From the NCBI GenBank assembly GCA_022545745.1, contig JACZQL010000032.1, positions 1 through 8,633 on the forward strand: DNA of 8,633 nucleotides, in the 5' to 3' direction. Source of the DNA: Deltaproteobacteria bacterium (lineage in GTDB: Bacteria; Desulfobacterota_B; Binatia; UBA9968). The translations under genes were made by a program, and so were the position numbers. Positions within the stretch are counted from its first letter, which is position 1, and every line of letters begins with the position of its first letter. The notes below the pieces were generated by a model. The model saw only the letters and a list, made by a program, of their open reading frames with translations, did no database searches and was not told the origin of the DNA. Positions 6,196 through 8,633 of the stretch are shown in pieces.

Positions 6196-6955
6196 AGAGC
6201 TGATCAGCATCCAGAAGGCGCGTGTCTCTGCGGTGTTGGCAACGGTGGTGGATGCGGGGAAAGACGGCCTGGTGCAATCCGGGGCGAAGTGTCTCGTTCG
6301 TGACGGGCGGGTTCAAGCCGGAACCATCCAAGATCAAGGGCTCCAGGCCGCGATCCTCAAGGAAGCGGAAGCCCGGTTGAAGGATGAGAGATCCAAGCTT
6401 GTTTCCTTGGATCTCCCATCACCTGGCGGCAAAGTAGAGGTCTACTTTGACGTGATGCTTTCGCCCCCAAAACTCATCGTGGTGGGGGCGGGCCACATTG
6501 CCGTTCCGTTAGCAAAGTTTGCCAAGCTATTGGATTTCCATGTCACGGTCATCGACGATCGCATCCTGTTTGCCAACCGAGAGAGGTTCCCGGATGTGGA
6601 TGAAGTGGCGGTAGGGGATATGGCGGAGACCCTCAAGGGAATATCCATCACTCCGTTCACCTATATTGTCCTCATCACCCGAGGCCATAAGTATGATGAG
6701 CCCTGTCTCCGTGAGATCATGCATAGTCCGGCCAAATACCTTGGGATGATCGGTAGCAAGAGGCGTGTTAAGGCGTGTTTCCATCGGTTTAAGGAGGAAG
6801 AGAAGTTCGCCGAAGAGATTATTCAAAGAGTCTATGCCCCCATCGGCTTGGATCTCCATGCGGAGACCCCTGAGGAGATCGCCGTAGCGATCATCGCGGA
6901 GATCATCCAGGTTCGGCGAGGGGGAGGAAAGGGCGGGTCTCTGTCAAGGCATTGA
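6179..6955 (+). CDS. xdhC: XdhC-family protein with degenerate N-terminal domain and Rossmann domain
   Basis: A 258-residue protein whose C-terminal half is the XdhC Rossmann domain: VVGAGHIAVPLAKFA (101-115), VIDDR (124-128), LITRGHKYDE (165-174), YLGMIGSKRR (187-196) and APIGLDLHAETPEEIAVAII (220-239). Residues 13-95 look like a second, decayed XdhC_CoxI domain: AVLATVVDAG and SGAKCLVRDGRVQAGTI align with the family, but the GGxxE loop is replaced by QDQGLQAA and the CGG motif is gone. The active-looking N-terminal domain is in the preceding gene, overlapping by 17 nt, so the two products probably form a complex replacing the usual single chain. It is the last gene of the operon and is followed by a 7-nt tandem repeat. 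The role is maturation of a molybdenum hydroxylase, by family; the client is unknown. The gene symbol denotes the family, not proven orthology. Confidence 0.87.
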   Translation: MSELIEELISIQKARVSAVLATVVDAGKDGLVQSGAKCLVRDGRVQAGTIQDQGLQAAILKEAEARLKDERSKLVSLDLPSPGGKVEVYFDVMLSPPKLIVVGAGHIAVPLAKFAKLLDFHVTVIDDRILFANRERFPDVDEVAVGDMAETLKGISITPFTYIVLITRGHKYDEPCLREIMHSPAKYLGMIGSKRRVKACFHRFKEEEKFAEEIIQRVYAPIGLDLHAETPEEIAVAIIAEIIQVRRGGGKGGSLSRH

Positions 6956-6961
6956 AATAAG

Positions 6962-7064
6962 TCAATAGTCAATCGTCAAAAGTCAATGTTGAACAGTGAA
7001 ATGAATCGTGAGTAGCGAACAGCAAATGGCAAATAGTAGAAAGAGAAGACTGAGCAGTGACAGT
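6962..7064. repeat. Degenerate 7-nt tandem repeat, consensus T(C/G)AAnnG
   Basis: Starting 6 nt after the xdhC stop, about eleven consecutive heptads follow one pattern: TCAATAG (6962), TCAATCG (6969), then units such as TGAACAG (6990), TGAATCG (7002), CGAACAG (7016) and CAAATAG (7030). One unit at 6997-7001 is only 5 nt, which shifts the phase by two. Weaker units such as TGAGCAG (7051) and TGACAGT (7058) carry the pattern to about 7064. The TGA and TAG triplets in a 7-nt period place stops in all plus-strand frames. Heptameric intergenic repeats are known in other bacteria, for example the cyanobacterial STRR elements; relation to those is not implied. Confidence 0.75.
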
Positions 7065-7084
7065 TGGAGGGTGGGGAGAGGACT

Positions 7085-7105
7085 ATTAACTTTTAACAAG
7101 TTGAT
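7085..7105. repeat. Inverted repeat upstream of the riboflavin kinase gene
   Basis: ATTAACTT (7085-7092) and AAGTTGAT (7098-7105) can pair over 8 bp with one G-U wobble around a 5-nt loop. No T tract follows, so it is not a typical terminator. A -10-like GATAAT (7103-7108) overlaps the right arm, but I see no convincing -35 box. It may be an operator or part of a promoter for the genes at 7139-8633. Confidence 0.35.
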
Positions 7106-7138
7106 AATGGCGGACGACATACATTTCACTCAAGGGTA

Positions 7139-7564
7139 ATGGCGACCAGCACAAAGATCACCGGAGTCGTGTTTACGGATTTAGGCCAGGGGGCTTCCTT
7201 TATGGGCTTGGAGTGGGTCCAACGGGTCATCCGAGAGAGGATGGGTTTTGCCCCTCATCCAGGGACACTAAATTTGCGTCTCGAGTCCCCTGAAGAGATG
7301 GAACTGTGGAAGGATCTGCGAATGTCTCTGAAGGGAGTTGATGTTCCACCTGCCGAAGCTTCCTTTTGTCATGCTCGCTGCTTCCTGGCCCGGATTGAGG
7401 GACCCTCCGGGGGTCAAAAGGATAGTAAGACGGTTGCTGTCCTGGTCCCCGAGGTGGATAATTATCCTCCGGATAAGCTCGAGGTCATCGCTCCTTTTCA
7501 TGTCAAGGACACCCTTGATATAAAGGACGGGGATCGGCTGACTTTAGAATTGATTCGAGAATAG
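7139..7564 (+). CDS. ribK: CTP-dependent riboflavin kinase (DUF120/RibK family)
   Basis: Probably phosphorylates riboflavin to FMN using CTP, as shown for Methanocaldococcus jannaschii RibK. At 141 residues it is close in size to that stand-alone enzyme and lacks the N-terminal winged-helix domain of many archaeal members. Motifs in order are GQGASFMG (16-23), GFAPHPGTLNLRL (36-48; PHPGTLN matches the family PYPGTLN), FCHARCFLARI (76-86), PEVDNYPPDKLEVIAP (104-119) and LDIKDGDRLTLEL (126-138). The family is mainly archaeal; most bacteria use the unrelated RibF, so this gene suggests transfer or a dedicated second FMN source. The ribosome site AAGGG (7132-7136) is only 2 nt from ATG 7139, unusually close; the next in-frame start, GTG 7169, would cut into the first conserved strand. 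The ubiX homolog follows after 19 nt. Family call is strong; CTP use is inferred from the family. Confidence 0.85.
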   Translation: MATSTKITGVVFTDLGQGASFMGLEWVQRVIRERMGFAPHPGTLNLRLESPEEMELWKDLRMSLKGVDVPPAEASFCHARCFLARIEGPSGGQKDSKTVAVLVPEVDNYPPDKLEVIAPFHVKDTLDIKDGDRLTLELIRE

Positions 7565-7570
7565 AAGTAG

Positions 7571-7577
7571 AAGGAGG
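7571..7577 (+). promoter_or_regulatory. Ribosome binding site fixing the TTG start of ubiX
   Basis: AAGGAGG lies 6 nt before TTG 7584, and the codons after it encode the family opening RRLIIGLSGATG. No ATG lies between the ribosome site and this conserved start, so TTG initiation is well supported. Confidence 0.85.
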
Positions 7578-7583
7578 ATTTCT

Positions 7584-8288
7584 TTGCGTCGTCTTATCAT
7601 CGGTCTCTCTGGTGCCACCGGGGCCATTTACGGCATCCGCATGCTCGATGTTCTCTCCAAGGTCGAGGATGTCGAAACGCACCTGGTGTTGACCCGTGCG
7701 GCCAAAATGACCATCCAGGTGGAGACTCCGTATTCTGTAAAGGATGTGGAGTCCCTGGCGGACCATGTACACGACATCAACAATGTGGGAGCGAGCATAG
7801 CCAGTGGCTCTTTCCGTACCGAGGGCATGGTCATCGCCCCTTGTTCTATGAAATCTATGGGGGGGATTGTCCTTTCAGTGGGTGGGGACCTTTTGGTCCG
7901 GGCAGCCGATGTGGTGCTCAAGGAAAGAAAGAAGCTTGTCCTGGTCACGCGCGAGACCCCCCTTCATTTGGGCCATCTGGAAAGTATGGTTTCTCTGACG
8001 CGCATGGGCGCGATCATCTTTCCTCCGGTCCCAGCCTTCTACCACCGTCCGAAGACCCTCGACGATGTGATCAACCAAACCGTCGCCCGAGTCCTCGACC
8101 AGTTCGATATTGATCTCAAGCTGTTTCAGCGATGGGATGATGATCAGATGAAGCGCCATCCCGATGCTGCGAAGGACACGGATTCCAGTCTAAAGGCATC
8201 GAACCCAACTGGGCCGCAGGGGGCCGGAAAGTCTGTTCCTGTGGTTGGCGATAGGCAGCGCAGGCCAGCCGTGAAGCGGCGCGGATGA
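7584..8288 (+). CDS. ubiX: UbiX-family flavin prenyltransferase with C-terminal tail
   Basis: Probably transfers a dimethylallyl group to reduced FMN, making prenylated FMN for UbiD-family (de)carboxylases. Family motifs are GLSGATGAIYG (7-17), GSFRTEGMVIAPCSMKSMGG (75-94), LKERKKLVLVTRETPLHLGH (112-131) and PPVPAFYHRPKT (147-158). K113, R123 and Y153 keep the 10- and 30-residue spacing of K129, R139 and Y169, the phosphate- and prenyl-site residues I recall for Pseudomonas UbiX; E124 follows R123. The core ends near 180. The remaining roughly 50 residues are hydrophilic, ending in a Pro/Gly/Arg/Lys-rich stretch that makes the protein longer (234) than usual UbiX (about 190-200). It follows the riboflavin kinase gene by 19 nt and precedes the isomerase gene by 18 nt, so it probably lies in one operon with both. 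A partner UbiD is not in the window. Paralogs named Pad1 or flavoprotein decarboxylase share the fold, but the RETPL and AFYHRP motifs favour UbiX. Confidence 0.9.
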   Translation: MRRLIIGLSGATGAIYGIRMLDVLSKVEDVETHLVLTRAAKMTIQVETPYSVKDVESLADHVHDINNVGASIASGSFRTEGMVIAPCSMKSMGGIVLSVGGDLLVRAADVVLKERKKLVLVTRETPLHLGHLESMVSLTRMGAIIFPPVPAFYHRPKTLDDVINQTVARVLDQFDIDLKLFQRWDDDQMKRHPDAAKDTDSSLKASNPTGPQGAGKSVPVVGDRQRRPAVKRRG

Positions 8289-8306
8289 GCTCATCTCCGC
8301 CATACC

Positions 8307-8633
8307 ATGGCACCCAAAAAGGGTAAAAAGGCCCTCTCGAAAACGCAGCAAAGAAAGAAGGAGCACCTCGAACTCTGTCTAGAGGACGAGGCCGTTGCAT
8401 TCCCTCACAGTACGGGCTTGGACAATTACACCTTTGTTCATAACGCCCTTCCCGAATTGGACATTGCTGATATCGACCTCGGGACAACTTTCCTCCGAAA
8501 GGGACTGAAGGCCCCTCTGTTAATTTCCTCAATGACCGGGGGATTTGATTTGGCACAAAAGGTCAATCGAAACCTGGCAAGCGCGGCTCAGCACCTGGAT
8601 CTGGCCATGGGGTTGGGGGCTCAAAGGGTCGCG
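8307..8633 (+). CDS. fni: Type 2 isopentenyl-diphosphate isomerase, 5' part, runs off the window
   Basis: FMN- and NAD(P)H-dependent enzyme that interconverts isopentenyl and dimethylallyl diphosphate. The first 109 residues are visible of a family of roughly 340-370. Signatures are RKKEHLELCL (16-25), the GLDNYTFVHNALPELDIADI stretch (37-56), KAPLLISSMTGG (68-79) with the flavin-site MTGG, and LAMGLGAQRVA (99-109; family version usually GSQR). A basic extension (about 2-18, KKGKKALSKTQQRKK) precedes the core. ATG 8307 is the first possible ATG in frame after a stop at 8286, but no ribosome site is visible, so coupling to ubiX, 18 nt upstream, is likely. It could supply the dimethylallyl moiety for UbiX and for isoprenoids in general. 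Type 2 isomerases occur in archaea and many bacteria. Confidence 0.9.
   Translation, partial: MAPKKGKKALSKTQQRKKEHLELCLEDEAVAFPHSTGLDNYTFVHNALPELDIADIDLGTTFLRKGLKAPLLISSMTGGFDLAQKVNRNLASAAQHLDLAMGLGAQRVA

Noticed and set aside
5842..6955. A frameshifted single xdhC pseudogene
   Set aside because: The first gene ends after a complete domain, and the second has its own N-terminal domain-like region and an intact C-terminal domain. A simple frameshift would not create a second copy of the N-terminal domain.
6962..7064. CRISPR array
   Set aside because: Units are 7 nt with no spacers and no long identical repeats; this is a degenerate tandem repeat.
8116..8556. 146-codon minus-strand open frame over the ubiX/isomerase junction
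   Set aside because: It is antisense to two genes with clear family motifs and has none itself.

Overview
The window looks like a piece of a moderately GC-rich bacterial chromosome. Evidence for bacteria is a divergent region with a near-consensus sigma70-type promoter (TTGACA, 17 nt, TGTAAT), strong AGGAGG-type ribosome sites, and bacterial CoxD/CoxE/XdhC-type genes. One gene, a DUF120-type CTP-dependent riboflavin kinase, belongs to a family best known from archaea. Lineage cannot be fixed from the sequence alone. An environmental bacterium such as Methylomirabilota, Nitrospirota or a deltaproteobacterial relative would fit, but this is a guess.

Layout. (1) Positions 1-1654, minus strand: a potassium channel with one pore module and two RCK domains in one chain, cut by the window edge at its C-terminus. 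(2) 1655-2043: a 389-nt divergent intergenic region with promoter candidates in both directions and a short direct repeat. (3) 2044-3526, plus strand: a small three-TPR protein followed by an M42-like metalloaminopeptidase. (4) 3691-6955, plus strand: a tight four-gene operon of a CoxD-type MoxR AAA+ ATPase, a CoxE-type von Willebrand A protein and an XdhC/CoxI-family protein split over two overlapping genes. Such genes mature molybdenum hydroxylases (CO dehydrogenase/xanthine dehydrogenase family), yet no hydroxylase structural gene is in the window. (5) 6956-7138: an intergenic region holding a degenerate 7-nt tandem repeat and a short inverted repeat. (6) 7139-8633, plus strand: a DUF120 riboflavin kinase, a UbiX-type flavin prenyltransferase with a TTG start, and a type 2 isopentenyl-diphosphate isomerase cut by the window edge.

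The most interesting arrangement is the last one. Riboflavin kinase makes FMN, type 2 isomerase (itself FMN-dependent) makes the dimethylallyl donor, and UbiX joins FMN to a dimethylallyl group to give prenylated FMN, the cofactor of UbiD decarboxylases. The three genes therefore read as a supply line for one cofactor. That reading is inference: each family assignment rests on visible motifs, the joint role rests on gene order. The second point of interest is the XdhC pair, in which the N-terminal domain exists twice, once with its conserved Cys and Gly residues and once degenerate, fused to the Rossmann domain.
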